A stretch of 64,000 bases of DNA from Flavobacteriaceae bacterium PS02338 (GCA_029959615.1 JASCOD010000005.1:186001-250000), one strand, 5' to 3'; positions 47,293 through 56,930 are shown, numbered from the stretch's first letter. Numbers and translations: made by a program. Notes: generated by a model not told the origin, from the sequence alone.

Positions 47293-47667
47293 TTACCAGT
47301 TACCTGCAAATAGTGCCGATGCGTATTCCCCTGGAGGAGCATCCAGCTGTACATGACCAGAGAAAGTAACAGTAGCGTAAGGCTCGACATAGACGGTGTC
47401 GAAATCCTCGTGAAAAAAGCCCATATAGGGAGCCTCGGCCCATACTGCTGAGCCCGAATAAAAGTAAGACAAAGCCCAACACTCATCAGACGATACTCTG
47501 GCCTCTACGTTCAACTGAACGGTTTTCCCCTCTGTGCCTCCATATACATCAAATCCATCTGCTTTGGCCACAGGTCCCTCTCCGTTAGATATTCGATAAA
47601 CTGCAAATGACTGTGCAAAACAAAAACTTGCCACAAATAGTAATGCGGCGGTTAAAAATAATTTCAT
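47293..47667 (-). CDS. Small secreted protein of unknown function
   Basis: 124 residues. A clear signal peptide (1-19, ending FCFAQ) leaves a mature protein of about 105 residues, beta-rich, with many Gly, Val, Tyr and Ala. Only one cysteine remains (DECWAL), and aromatic residues are frequent (YFYSGSAVWAEAPYMGFF). No known domain was recognised. The same-strand neighbour encodes a SurA-like isomerase, so the two may form a secretion pair. It may also be a surface or matrix component. Confidence 0.7.
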   Translation of the reverse strand: MKLFLTAALLFVASFCFAQSFAVYRISNGEGPVAKADGFDVYGGTEGKTVQLNVEARVSSDECWALSYFYSGSAVWAEAPYMGFFHEDFDTVYVEPYATVTFSGHVQLDAPPGEYASALFAGNW

Positions 47668-47834
47668 GGTCTTAAAATTTAGGTTTAAAATTTGGTTAAT
47701 TATTTCCTTCTGGAATAGGTAACCAAATTTAACTTTACCACAAATATCATTTCAATACTATTATTTCAATTCACAATAGAAATACGACACAAACACCTTA
47801 AAAACAAGCAATTGAATTATTCACAACAATAGAA

Positions 47835-47862
47835 AAGCTGAACGATATCCATCGTACAGCTT
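47835..47862 (-). terminator. Terminator of the rhamnose operon
   Basis: AAGCTG-A-ACGAT (47835-47846) pairs with ATCGT-A-CAGCTT (47851-47862), broken by one A-A mismatch, with the loop ATCC. On the minus strand a TTTTC tract follows. It lies 63 bp after the stop of the GH78 gene at 47925. Confidence 0.7.
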
Positions 47863-47924
47863 CTCAAATCAAAATGATACCTACTAGGTAATAACAAACG
47901 GGCAGGTATCCTTTCGTCAAATCC

Positions 47925-49679
47925 CTATCTTAGAACTTTGATACCCTTGGGTGCATCAATCGTTGTTACGATTTTCCCATTTACATCTTTTATATGCTTA
48001 ATTTTTACTACTCCCTGTAGTGTCGGAAATGTACCCTCTACGAAATTAAGATTTCCAAGGTTTGGCCTGATCCTGATAACCTTTGCGCCAGGCTCAACTA
48101 TGCTTACGCCCAAGACATGTTCGGTCAACCATGCCGTTGGACCGGAAGCCCAACCATGTGACAAGCTATGTCTCAATTTTTTATAGCAATAATCACCATA
48201 GCACAAATGCACATCAACTTTCGTTCTATCTGGCATTTCATCAATTCTACCGGCATTTTTTAGCCATTCAACATTGAAATCTTCCCAAAAAGTTGTTGCC
48301 CCCAAATCTAACATGCCGCCCCAATATTCCTTAATGTTATCGATAGCCTCCTGATACTTTCCAGCCTTGGCCTTAGCCTGCAGCATATAATATCCATAAA
48401 ATGTAGAAAAATCATTTACGCCTTCCTTTGATATGAAATCATTTGCAACATTGGCCGGTATAAGCTCGGCTATCCCCAGTAAGGCTGCCGCTTGCTTCGA
48501 ATCTCCAACATTGGGAACATATTTTCTCAGTGCACTCACCGTTGTTCTGCATTTTTCCGCTGTTTCATTTTCTCCCAACACCTCACAAAGTTCGGCACCA
48601 GCGTTTAAGCTTAGCACCATCATTGCCTGTAAACCAGCATGTATTGCCTCTGTGTTTCTGCTCGATGGCCAATCTAAAAAACGCTTTCCGTCGAGCTGTT
48701 CTTTACCGTCTATGGTTTTACTCATTAGCTGATGAAGTAGCGCTACGAGATAGGTCTGCTGCGGCTTGAGGTAGTTTTTATCCCCTTGGTATCTATACCA
48801 ATCTCGGTGGAGTATGACCCACCACATGGAATAAGAATTGATGCCATTCATCCAGGCAGGTAATGGTGTAGCATCACGAATTAAATCTAAACTTTTTGGG
48901 ACCACTTCATTATATCCAAATACACTGTTAATGGTCATTACTTCCGGATGCATGTCTCCTACCCAAACCAAACGATCTCTTTTAATGCCATCCCAAAGGT
49001 ATTGCTGCATATTTAGATGAACTGTATAAGCACCCGTTTCCCAAATCTTATTCAACCTTTCGTCGTTACTTTTAAAGCTGCCCAGATAAGGAATATCTCT
49101 GTAAACAAATACCGCTCTTATTTCTTTAAGCAACAGATCTACGTCTTTACTCAATAAGTCTATTCTGACAAAGCGGAAACCAGAATTACCGATCTCAATT
49201 TCGCCGAGCCATGGTAGATCGAGCCTAAAGTCCCTCATTGCATGGTCATTCATTGCTCCACTAGAAGTGTCGATATCCGCTAATGTTTCACTTACCGATT
49301 CTCCAAATCTTATCCTTACTTGTACTGGGTTCTTATTTTTCATATGGCCAGTAACCAGCTGTAAGCCTCCATGAATCTCTGTACCAAAATCCAAGATGAT
49401 GTAGGCTTTGTGATCTTTATCGCTTTTGATTCTTGTAAGGTCTCTATTGATCAGCTCTGCTTGCCCATTGCCTTCTTTCAAAAGTCCGTTTGCATTTTCA
49501 ATCCATTTGCCTGTTAAATCTGACTGATGCACAATGCGAACAGGAGACATATAGAGTCTTGCTCTTGGATCTTTTTCTCTGCCTTTTTTGATATTTTCAG
49601 TAAATACTGATGGCAACTGAGCAAAAACAGAGGATAATGCAACAAAACTCACAATAATTAGCGCGATAAAATTTTTCAT
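47925..49679 (-). CDS. GH78-related alpha-L-rhamnosidase, last gene of the rhamnose operon
   Basis: 584 residues from MKNFIALIIVS at 49679, which starts a signal peptide (1-21). The protein is a short GH78-type enzyme: a jelly-roll N-terminus, then the (alpha/alpha)6 barrel with QYLWDGIKRDRLVWVGDMHPE, where Asp and Arg replace parts of the usual GH78 acid motif. RHSLSHGWASGPTAWLTEHVLG matches the other catalytic segment, preceded by ATTFWEDF with a Glu. It lies 28 bp after the lactate dehydrogenase gene, so rhamnose release and catabolism share one transcript. Confidence 0.78.
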   Translation of the reverse strand: MKNFIALIIVSFVALSSVFAQLPSVFTENIKKGREKDPRARLYMSPVRIVHQSDLTGKWIENANGLLKEGNGQAELINRDLTRIKSDKDHKAYIILDFGTEIHGGLQLVTGHMKNKNPVQVRIRFGESVSETLADIDTSSGAMNDHAMRDFRLDLPWLGEIEIGNSGFRFVRIDLLSKDVDLLLKEIRAVFVYRDIPYLGSFKSNDERLNKIWETGAYTVHLNMQQYLWDGIKRDRLVWVGDMHPEVMTINSVFGYNEVVPKSLDLIRDATPLPAWMNGINSYSMWWVILHRDWYRYQGDKNYLKPQQTYLVALLHQLMSKTIDGKEQLDGKRFLDWPSSRNTEAIHAGLQAMMVLSLNAGAELCEVLGENETAEKCRTTVSALRKYVPNVGDSKQAAALLGIAELIPANVANDFISKEGVNDFSTFYGYYMLQAKAKAGKYQEAIDNIKEYWGGMLDLGATTFWEDFNVEWLKNAGRIDEMPDRTKVDVHLCYGDYCYKKLRHSLSHGWASGPTAWLTEHVLGVSIVEPGAKVIRIRPNLGNLNFVEGTFPTLQGVVKIKHIKDVNGKIVTTIDAPKGIKVLR

Positions 49680-49706
49680 ATGCTGTCTATTGCCCAAAAT
49701 CTCTAC

Positions 49707-50852
49707 TTATTTAATTAAATGCTTCGGAAAATCATCAACTCTCCCGCAGCAAACCTGCTCCATCACCTGTTTCAACTGACGCTTCAAGATAGCCATGGCA
49801 TGTTGCCCTCCCTCGTTACCTAAAGCGGCTGTGCTATACATAAATGTGCGACCTAGGAAAGTAAAATCGGCACCTACGGCCAAAGCTCTTGCTACATCTG
49901 ATCCAGATCTGATACCACTATCCATCATCACTTTTAGTTGATTCTTAAATGGGATTAAGCTTTCCAAAGAGGCGATGGCAGATTCCGCAGAATCTAATTG
50001 TCTTCCACCGTGGTTAGATACAATGATACCATCGGCACCTAATTCTACGGCAAGTTGCGCATCTTCTGGCGTTGTTACTCCTTTAATCACCAGTTTTCCT
50101 TTCCATTGTTCTCTAATTGTAGCAATCCTCTCCCTATTCAACCTTCCAGAAAATGTACGATCCATAAAGGCACCTAGCTGCTTCATATCCAAACCTTTCG
50201 GCATATAAGGTTTTATGGTAGCAAAATTTGGTGTGCCGTGCATCAACGTTTGTAACGCCCAATGTGGCCTGCCCATAATTTGTAAGATGTTTTTTAATGT
50301 CATACGTGGCGGCATGGCCAAGCCATTACGGATGTCCCGAGGCCTAAAGCCAAACGTAGGTACATCTGAAAGTATCACCAGCACATCGCACTCAACCTCT
50401 TTCAACCTGTTGATGATATCATTCCTTAATTGTTCTTCGGCTGGATGATATAGCTGGAACCAAAATTCGCCATTGGTAATTTTAGCTATTTCTTCTATTG
50501 AACTTGTAGATACCGTACTTAAAATAAAAGGCACTTTATGTCTATAGGCAGCTTTGGCTAAAATATTAGGCGAGTTGGGCCAGATCAGTCCCTGCAAGCC
50601 TACAGGAGCTACCCCAAAAGGTGCATGATACGTCTTACCAAAAAGCTCCACCGTCATATCCGTCCCTCCATAATTATCCAAATAGTAGGGATTTAATTTC
50701 ACGTCGCGAAGTTCTGAGGTATTACGATAAAGGTTTACATCTTCATTACACCCCCCGTCTAAGTATTCAAAGGCGAAACGTGGAATTTTGTTTTTAGCCT
50801 TTCTGCGTAAATCGTCTATACCAGGATAAGCTTGATTATATTGTAGCTTCAT
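49707..50852 (-). CDS. lldD: FMN-dependent alpha-hydroxy-acid (L-lactate) dehydrogenase
   Basis: 381 residues from MKLQYNQAYPG at 50852. The FMN alpha-hydroxy-acid oxidase fold shows PRFAFEYLDGGCNED, APVGLQGLIWPNSP, LVIKGVTTPEDAQLA and the active-site VSNHGGRQLDSA, plus DSGIRSGSDVARALAVGAD. L-lactate from the rhamnose pathway would be oxidised to pyruvate. Its start overlaps the end of the kinase gene by 17 bp, supporting translational coupling. Other alpha-hydroxy acids are possible substrates, but the operon favours L-lactate. Confidence 0.85.
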   Translation of the reverse strand: MKLQYNQAYPGIDDLRRKAKNKIPRFAFEYLDGGCNEDVNLYRNTSELRDVKLNPYYLDNYGGTDMTVELFGKTYHAPFGVAPVGLQGLIWPNSPNILAKAAYRHKVPFILSTVSTSSIEEIAKITNGEFWFQLYHPAEEQLRNDIINRLKEVECDVLVILSDVPTFGFRPRDIRNGLAMPPRMTLKNILQIMGRPHWALQTLMHGTPNFATIKPYMPKGLDMKQLGAFMDRTFSGRLNRERIATIREQWKGKLVIKGVTTPEDAQLAVELGADGIIVSNHGGRQLDSAESAIASLESLIPFKNQLKVMMDSGIRSGSDVARALAVGADFTFLGRTFMYSTAALGNEGGQHAMAILKRQLKQVMEQVCCGRVDDFPKHLIK

Positions 50853-52233
50853 TTTCAATTTTTGTTGGATGTGGTGTATAAAGTTTAAGTTCGATGATAT
50901 CATTTGGCAGTGGCTTTGTATTCCATACCTGATGAATAACTAAAGCGGCACCAATGGCCGTTGCCTGTGGCATGTGTGCAGCGTAAACCTCGTAATTGGG
51001 GAATATCGCAGCCAATAAATTCATAAAAACTACATTTTTACTAAAGCCCCCGTCAACGAAAATTCTCTTGGCGGCGGTGCCATCGAGCACCAATGCGGTT
51101 GAATAGTATTGTTGTACTACCAAATCTACCATCAGCTGATAATAAGCTTTTATCTCATTTTCAAATTCGCTAAGATCTCTTTCCTGGAATGGCAACGATC
51201 TCCAGTTTTCAGTTTTTATATTTTCTGTGCTTAAAGATGTTGCGAGTTCCTGCCTGTAATCTATATTTCTGAAGCCCACCACATCACAACCAAAATAGTT
51301 AGCTATTCTTTTTATTTGTTGCTCGTAGGCAAAACCAGAAAACAATCGCGATGCTTTTACAGCTTTGCCTTCATATTGCATATAGCAAAGCACATCCTGG
51401 TTTAGCTCTTCAGCAGTTAAAACCTGCTGGTTGAATGGATTAAGTGAAATGCACCAAGTACCCGTTGACAGTAATACAAAAGGTTCTTTGAAGCTTTTTA
51501 GATACGGAATAAGTGCTGCAGAACTATCGTGTAAACCTACGCCCACACTGTAACTGTTACCGGGAAAATTCGCAGGAGAAACATGATCTGAAACAGCAAT
51601 TGGTGCCATTTTATCAAGCATACCTTCATTTTTCACCCACTGGTGATACTCGTCCTTTTCGAAATCCCAAAAGTTCGTATGGCAACCCAAGCTGGTTTTA
51701 TCTGAAAAGGCCTTTCCACTAATGAGAAAGCTTAAATACTGGGGCAAATGCAAAGCATATTTAACGCATTTAAAAACTTCTGGTTTTTCCTTTTTTAACC
51801 TGTACAGCTGCATTCCAGAATTCAGGCTGCCTAAAACTGGCGATGCTGTTTTAGCCGCAAATAATTCTTCGCCGCCATATTGCTGATAAAACTCTTTTAT
51901 TAAATCTTGCGGATAACTCTTCAGGTAATTTTGAAGCGGAGTCAGCGGTGTGCCGTTTTCATCTATATAGACCAAACTTGCACCATAGGAAGCAAAATTA
52001 ATAGCCTTTAGCTCAAATTTTTCATTAGCAAAAACCTCTCTCAGCGAGTCGAAGATGGAAAGTCTTAGGCTATCGAGGTTTTCGCACGGATCGCCATCTT
52101 CATCAACAGTTTCAATGAAACGTGCCGAACGCTCAAAAACCACACGATATTGCTCATCAAAAAGAAACAGTTTTTTATTCGTCTTCCCAACATCAAAAAC
52201 CGCTACTACAGGTATCTTTTCTTCTCTAAGCAT
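50836..52233 (-). CDS. rhaB: Rhamnulokinase (FGGY family)
   Basis: 465 residues, cytoplasmic. FGGY kinase motifs: VFDVGKTNKKLFLFD (phosphate-1), GVGLHDSSAALIPYL, LLSTGTWCISLNPF and IFVDGGFSKNVVFMNLL. It phosphorylates L-rhamnulose to rhamnulose 1-phosphate with ATP. It lies five bases after the isomerase gene, and its end overlaps the lactate dehydrogenase start. Confidence 0.88.
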   Translation of the reverse strand: MLREEKIPVVAVFDVGKTNKKLFLFDEQYRVVFERSARFIETVDEDGDPCENLDSLRLSIFDSLREVFANEKFELKAINFASYGASLVYIDENGTPLTPLQNYLKSYPQDLIKEFYQQYGGEELFAAKTASPVLGSLNSGMQLYRLKKEKPEVFKCVKYALHLPQYLSFLISGKAFSDKTSLGCHTNFWDFEKDEYHQWVKNEGMLDKMAPIAVSDHVSPANFPGNSYSVGVGLHDSSAALIPYLKSFKEPFVLLSTGTWCISLNPFNQQVLTAEELNQDVLCYMQYEGKAVKASRLFSGFAYEQQIKRIANYFGCDVVGFRNIDYRQELATSLSTENIKTENWRSLPFQERDLSEFENEIKAYYQLMVDLVVQQYYSTALVLDGTAAKRIFVDGGFSKNVVFMNLLAAIFPNYEVYAAHMPQATAIGAALVIHQVWNTKPLPNDIIELKLYTPHPTKIENEATI

Positions 52234-52237
52234 GGTT

Positions 52238-53521
52238 CTATAGTCCAGTAGCGGTTGTATTTTTACCTCTTTGGCTTATCAATTGTTCTCTGCAACCAAA
52301 GGTTCTATACAGCTGTAGTGGGTTTAAGGCGGCGTTCACTCTCAGTCTTGCTTCGGCTACCAGTGCCCTAAAGTCACTTCTAAAGGTATTCTGCAATATC
52401 TCCTGCGCCTGTACCACATCATTATTATGTTGTGCTTGTACCAATGCTGCTCTATCTACCATTAATGCCTGTGCATAAGCCAGCATAATGGCCTCTACCG
52501 ATTGTAACAAGTCTTCTAAAGGATCTTTCACATTATGGGAAGCGTCTATCATCCAACCTAAATCTTTGGCGTGGTTCATTCCCTTTGCATCCATACCTTC
52601 TACCAGCTCATTGAAAATTAAAAACAGTTGATAAGGTTTGATGCTACCCGCCGTTAAATCATCATCACCATACTTAGAATCGTTGAAATGGAAGCCCCCA
52701 AGCTTGCCTTCCATCAGCAACAGCGCTACAATCTGCTCAATGTTTGCATTGGGCAGGTGATGTCCCAGATCTACCAGCGTTTTTGCTTTCGTTCCCAGCT
52801 TACTTGCCAATAACATAGATTGTCCCCAGTCGCCAATGGTAGTAGAATAGAAATTAGGCTCGAAACCTTTGTACTCCACTAATAATGTCCAATCTGAAGG
52901 CAGTGCGCTATAAATTTGCTGTAAACTGTCCAATGTATTTTCGAATGCATTCCTGAAATTAAGCTGTCCAGGAAAACAAGACCCATCAGCCAACCATACT
53001 GTCAGTGCTTTAGAACCTAAGCTATCGCCTTGTTTAATCACTTGTATATTATGTGCAATGGCCTGTTTTCTTATCGCTTTATCTACATGTTGCAACGACC
53101 CAAATTTATAGCTTAATGGAGCATTTGGCTGGTCTTGAAAGGTATTTGAATTGACCGCATCAAAAAGCAACCCATTTTGGCTAGCTAATTTCTTTATTTG
53201 TTCAACATCTGTTGGAATATCCCAGGGAATATGAAGAGAAATCGCTCCGCTTGCACCGTTCAATTGATGTAGCAAACCTACATCTTCTATTTTTTCTTCC
53301 AGTGTTCTAGGCTCGCCACCCGATATGGCAAATCTCCCAAAACGCGTACCACCAGTTCCCAAAGCCCAACTTGGAATAGCGATTTGAAATGCCACGAGTT
53401 TGGCAATGGTCTGCTCTATAGCCAGGGTACTCCAATCCTCCTTTAATCGTTGTAATTGACGTATGTGTGTAGTGGCTAAAGCATCATTGTGTAGTACTAG
53501 GTCTTTGTGTTCAATATTCAT
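52238..53521 (-). CDS. rhaI: L-rhamnose isomerase (RhaI type)
   Basis: 427 residues from MNIEHKDLV at 53521; an ATG at 53539 is an alternative. The RhaI-type xylose-isomerase-like TIM barrel shows FQIAIPSWALGTGGTRFGRF, ISLHIPWDIPTDVEQ, TLVDLGHHLPNANIEQIVALL and LGGFHFNDSKYGDDDL, with metal-binding His, Asp and Glu residues. It converts L-rhamnose to L-rhamnulose. It is the isomerase type of many Bacteroidota and Pseudomonas-like pathways rather than E. coli RhaA. Confidence 0.87.
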   Translation of the reverse strand: MNIEHKDLVLHNDALATTHIRQLQRLKEDWSTLAIEQTIAKLVAFQIAIPSWALGTGGTRFGRFAISGGEPRTLEEKIEDVGLLHQLNGASGAISLHIPWDIPTDVEQIKKLASQNGLLFDAVNSNTFQDQPNAPLSYKFGSLQHVDKAIRKQAIAHNIQVIKQGDSLGSKALTVWLADGSCFPGQLNFRNAFENTLDSLQQIYSALPSDWTLLVEYKGFEPNFYSTTIGDWGQSMLLASKLGTKAKTLVDLGHHLPNANIEQIVALLLMEGKLGGFHFNDSKYGDDDLTAGSIKPYQLFLIFNELVEGMDAKGMNHAKDLGWMIDASHNVKDPLEDLLQSVEAIMLAYAQALMVDRAALVQAQHNNDVVQAQEILQNTFRSDFRALVAEARLRVNAALNPLQLYRTFGCREQLISQRGKNTTATGL

Positions 53522-53622
53522 CGGAATTATATTTGGCATTAAAAAATCAGGTTGCTACTTAGGGGACAGTACTACTGCTAAACCGCCCCCTATAGGTAGG
53601 TCTTAAACTAAAGTACTAAAAA

Positions 53623-55743
53623 CTATCGTACGAATGCCATGGCCACACCGCCATCTACATTCAGCACATTACCAGTAGATTTATGCATCAGACCACCTAC
53701 AAATGTAAAGCAGGCATTGGCGATATCATCTGGCAATATGACTTGGTTCAACAAGGTGCGTTTTGCATAATAAGCGGGAAGTTCCTCTACGGTAACACCG
53801 TAAGCTTTTGCCCTGCCTTCGGCCCAGCCACCTGCCCAAATGTTACTATCGCTAATTACCGCATCAGGATTGACTACATTTACCCTGATCCCATCGGTAC
53901 CGAGTTCGGCGGCATTTAACCTGCTCAAATGCAGTTGTGCAGCTTTTGCACTACCATAACCAGCATTGTTAGGACCACTAACCAAGGCATTTTTACTTAC
54001 AATATTGACGATATCTCCACCTTTTCCTTGCTTTTTCATTATGGCAACCGCAGCTTGGGTTACCAAAAACTGACCTTTTACAAGAACGTCGTATAATAAA
54101 TCCCAATCTTTTTCAGTATGACCTTCGATAGATTTAGAAATAGAAAGACCTGCGTTGTTGACCACAATGTCTATTCCTCCAAAAGCTAAAGCTGCTTTTT
54201 CAAACGCTTTTTTAATATCATCCGTACTGGTTACATCTAGTTGAGCAGTAGCATAAGCATCCTTCCCAAATTGTTTCTCAAATTCTTCCCCAGCTTGAGC
54301 CAATCGCTCCGCATTCATATCATTTAAAACTACTACCGCTCCTTCCGAGGCAAACTTTTTAGCAATTGCCTTACCGATACCACCGGCACTTCCCGTCACC
54401 AATGCAATCTTGCCAGTCAAAGGTTTTGGCTTCGGCATACGCTGTAGCTTGGCCTCTTCCAACAACCAATATTCGATATTGAAAGCTTCCTGGTGTGGCA
54501 ATGAGGTATATTCTGACACCGCTTCTGCACCTTTCATTACATTGATGGCATTGATATAGAACTCTGCCGCCACACGCGCTGTTTGTTTATCCTTGGCGAA
54601 AGTGAACATTCCCACTCCAGGGAAAAGAATGACCACTGGATTTGCATCGCGGATTGCAGGGCTATTTGGGTGCTTACATTTTTCGTAATAGTCGGTGTAC
54701 ATCTGCCTATAAGCTTCGAAGGCCGGCTCAAGCTTAACCTTGATCTCCTGAGCCTGCGACAGGTCCGAATCAGGATTCAGCCCCAATACCAAAGGACTAA
54801 TTTTTGTCCTTAAGAAATGGTCCGGACAACTGGTGCCCATAGGTGCCAAACGAGAGAGCTCTTTCGAATTGATGAATTCCAATACCCTTACATCATCTGT
54901 AAAGTGGCCGATCATCGACTGATTGGAAGAACATAGCCCCCTTAGAACAGGCGCTATCGCCGCAGCTTGTGCGCTGCGTTGCTCCAAAGGCAGACTTTGA
55001 ATCCACTGTCCACCGAAAACTGGTCCTTTCTTGCCATAGTGCTCTTCCAGATAGGCAGAGCAGGTTTCGATTACCTCTAGTGTATTCACATAGCTTTCGT
55101 AGGCTGTATCTCCCCAGGTAAAAAGACCATGCGAACCCAACATGATTCCACGAATTCCCGGGTTTTCATCCAAACATTGTTTCAACTGCAAACCTAACTC
55201 GAAACCCGGTTTTTTCCATTCTACCCAACCAATGGTACCCTTAAATAATTCTTGGGTAATGCGTTTTCCGTCTTTCGCCGCTGCAATAGCAATAGCCGCA
55301 TCAGGATGCAGGTGATCGATATGTTTGAACGGCAAAAATCCATGTAGTGGCGTATCGATAGAAGGTGCCTTCGAGTCAAGGTCAAAAATACAATGATTGA
55401 AGAGTGCCACCATTTCATCTTCGTGTTCCACACCTCTGTATATATTTTTTAAGCTACGCAACCTATCTACATAAAGTGCTGCCAAACCATTTTTCTTTAA
55501 AGTCCCTAAATCTCCACCAGAGCCCTTTACCCACATGACCTCGGTCTGCGAATCTGTAAGCGGATCTTTTTGTGAAACCTTACACGAAGTATTGCCCCCG
55601 CCGTAATTGGTTAGGCGAAGGTCAGCACCCAAGAGGTTAGAACGATAGATTAACAATGCTACCTCATCGCCAGCCAATTTGGCCGCTACTTCGTCATCCC
55701 ATAAGTAGCTCACGTATTTGTAATTTGTTTCCTTAACAGACAT
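53623..55743 (-). CDS. rhaEW: Bifunctional rhamnulose-1-phosphate aldolase/lactaldehyde dehydrogenase
   Basis: 706 residues, a fusion. The N-terminal about 430 residues are a class II aldolase (ADLRLTNYGGGNTSCKV, FKHIDHLHPDAAIAIAA, GSHGLFTWGDTAYESYV). The C-terminal 270 residues are a short-chain dehydrogenase with GKIALVTGSAGGIGKAIA, VNNAGLS and the catalytic GYGSAKAAQ. The first part splits rhamnulose 1-phosphate into DHAP and L-lactaldehyde, and the second oxidises lactaldehyde to L-lactate. The lactate dehydrogenase of the same operon completes the route to pyruvate. Confidence 0.9.
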   Translation of the reverse strand: MSVKETNYKYVSYLWDDEVAAKLAGDEVALLIYRSNLLGADLRLTNYGGGNTSCKVSQKDPLTDSQTEVMWVKGSGGDLGTLKKNGLAALYVDRLRSLKNIYRGVEHEDEMVALFNHCIFDLDSKAPSIDTPLHGFLPFKHIDHLHPDAAIAIAAAKDGKRITQELFKGTIGWVEWKKPGFELGLQLKQCLDENPGIRGIMLGSHGLFTWGDTAYESYVNTLEVIETCSAYLEEHYGKKGPVFGGQWIQSLPLEQRSAQAAAIAPVLRGLCSSNQSMIGHFTDDVRVLEFINSKELSRLAPMGTSCPDHFLRTKISPLVLGLNPDSDLSQAQEIKVKLEPAFEAYRQMYTDYYEKCKHPNSPAIRDANPVVILFPGVGMFTFAKDKQTARVAAEFYINAINVMKGAEAVSEYTSLPHQEAFNIEYWLLEEAKLQRMPKPKPLTGKIALVTGSAGGIGKAIAKKFASEGAVVVLNDMNAERLAQAGEEFEKQFGKDAYATAQLDVTSTDDIKKAFEKAALAFGGIDIVVNNAGLSISKSIEGHTEKDWDLLYDVLVKGQFLVTQAAVAIMKKQGKGGDIVNIVSKNALVSGPNNAGYGSAKAAQLHLSRLNAAELGTDGIRVNVVNPDAVISDSNIWAGGWAEGRAKAYGVTVEELPAYYAKRTLLNQVILPDDIANACFTFVGGLMHKSTGNVLNVDGGVAMAFVR

Positions 55744-55772
55744 TTATCTAAAAATTATGATTATGATTTATT

Positions 55773-56864
55773 TTATCTAAGTGAGTTTCCATAGCCTACA
55801 ATAAGTACGGAAACTATGATGGTCAATATCCCTACAAGTACCGTAGTAAAGATTTTTTTCGAAACGCCTTTCCACTCCTTTAAAAGTAGTCCCCATACAT
55901 TTGCAATCAGGATAATGAAGGCCATGTGCAATATCCAAGAGCTTGCACCGTTACCCATTTTACTTTCTCCCATTCCATAGAAGAAGAATTGCAGGAACCA
56001 AGTAGTTCCAGCCAATGCCGAGAAAAAGTAATTCTTAACTAACGGTGTTTTCGAATTTGTATAATCACCAAAGGTTCGGTTACGTTTATTCAGTATCATG
56101 CACCAAATAAGGTTGGTGGTCAGTCCTCCCCAAAGTACCACTACATAGGTGACATTATTTTGGAACAAGAAATTTCCAGTTGCTGCTGGATTTGCTATTT
56201 TCCACCAATCGTTTGCCACATCGGCCAAAGGTTTACCAGCTTCAATACCAAAATTAAAACAGGCACTTAACACCCCCGAAACGATACCTACCAAAAGTCC
56301 CAATCCAAATTTGAATTCAGTTTTAACGATAGCCCCGTGTGGATCTGTAGTTACCGTATCTATTTCTTTTTCTTTCATCATACCTGCTCGCCCGCAGATG
56401 ACAATTCCCAACACACAAACCAATAGTCCCAGCATAACCATTCTTCCCCATGGTGTATAAATGAACATCCCGAAGGTATCTTTACCCACTTCAGGGAAAA
56501 AACTAAAATAAATAGATGGCAAAATGGAGCCTAACACCATGCAAAGTCCCAAAATTATACTACTCCCTAATGACACGCCAAGGTACCTAACTCCTAACCC
56601 GTAGGTCAATCCGCCGATGCCCCAAAGCACACCAAAGAAATAAGTAAGCGTTAAGGTATTTTCACTTGCCGATGTGATAATCTCCCAAAAATTAGGAATG
56701 GTCAAGAAAGCAGCTAAAGGTGGAACGATTAGCCAAGAAAAGATACCACCTACGATCCAATAGCTTTCCCAAGCCCATCCTTTTACTTTTTTATATGGGA
56801 TGTAAAAACTACCAGAGGCGAAACCTCCTATAAAGTGAAAAATAACTCCTAAAAATGCGTGCAT
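55773..56864 (-). CDS. rhaT: L-rhamnose/proton symporter
   Basis: 363 residues with about ten membrane helices. FHFIGGFASGSFYIPYKKVKGWAWESYW at the N-terminus, LWGIGGLTYGLGVRYLGVSLGSS and a late FFYGMGESKMGNGASSWILHMAF match RhaT, the L-rhamnose proton symporter (344 residues in E. coli). It is the first gene of the rhamnose operon, diverging from the GntR regulator. Confidence 0.9.
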   Translation of the reverse strand: MHAFLGVIFHFIGGFASGSFYIPYKKVKGWAWESYWIVGGIFSWLIVPPLAAFLTIPNFWEIITSASENTLTLTYFFGVLWGIGGLTYGLGVRYLGVSLGSSIILGLCMVLGSILPSIYFSFFPEVGKDTFGMFIYTPWGRMVMLGLLVCVLGIVICGRAGMMKEKEIDTVTTDPHGAIVKTEFKFGLGLLVGIVSGVLSACFNFGIEAGKPLADVANDWWKIANPAATGNFLFQNNVTYVVVLWGGLTTNLIWCMILNKRNRTFGDYTNSKTPLVKNYFFSALAGTTWFLQFFFYGMGESKMGNGASSWILHMAFIILIANVWGLLLKEWKGVSKKIFTTVLVGILTIIVSVLIVGYGNSLR

Positions 56865-56912
56865 ACTTAAATATAATTTGGTCCTCTAAATTAATACTAG
56901 CTTATCATCTAG

Positions 56913-56930
56913 CTGTTATGTACTGTCATG
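56913..56930. promoter_or_regulatory. Operator candidate, copy 2 (between rhaT and the GntR gene)
   Basis: CTGTTATG and CTGTCATG are spaced by TA, a near-perfect direct repeat. It sits directly beside the -33 box of the GntR promoter and upstream of rhaT, the place expected for the regulator's binding site. A copy with one mismatch occurs at 45928-45945. Confidence 0.7.
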
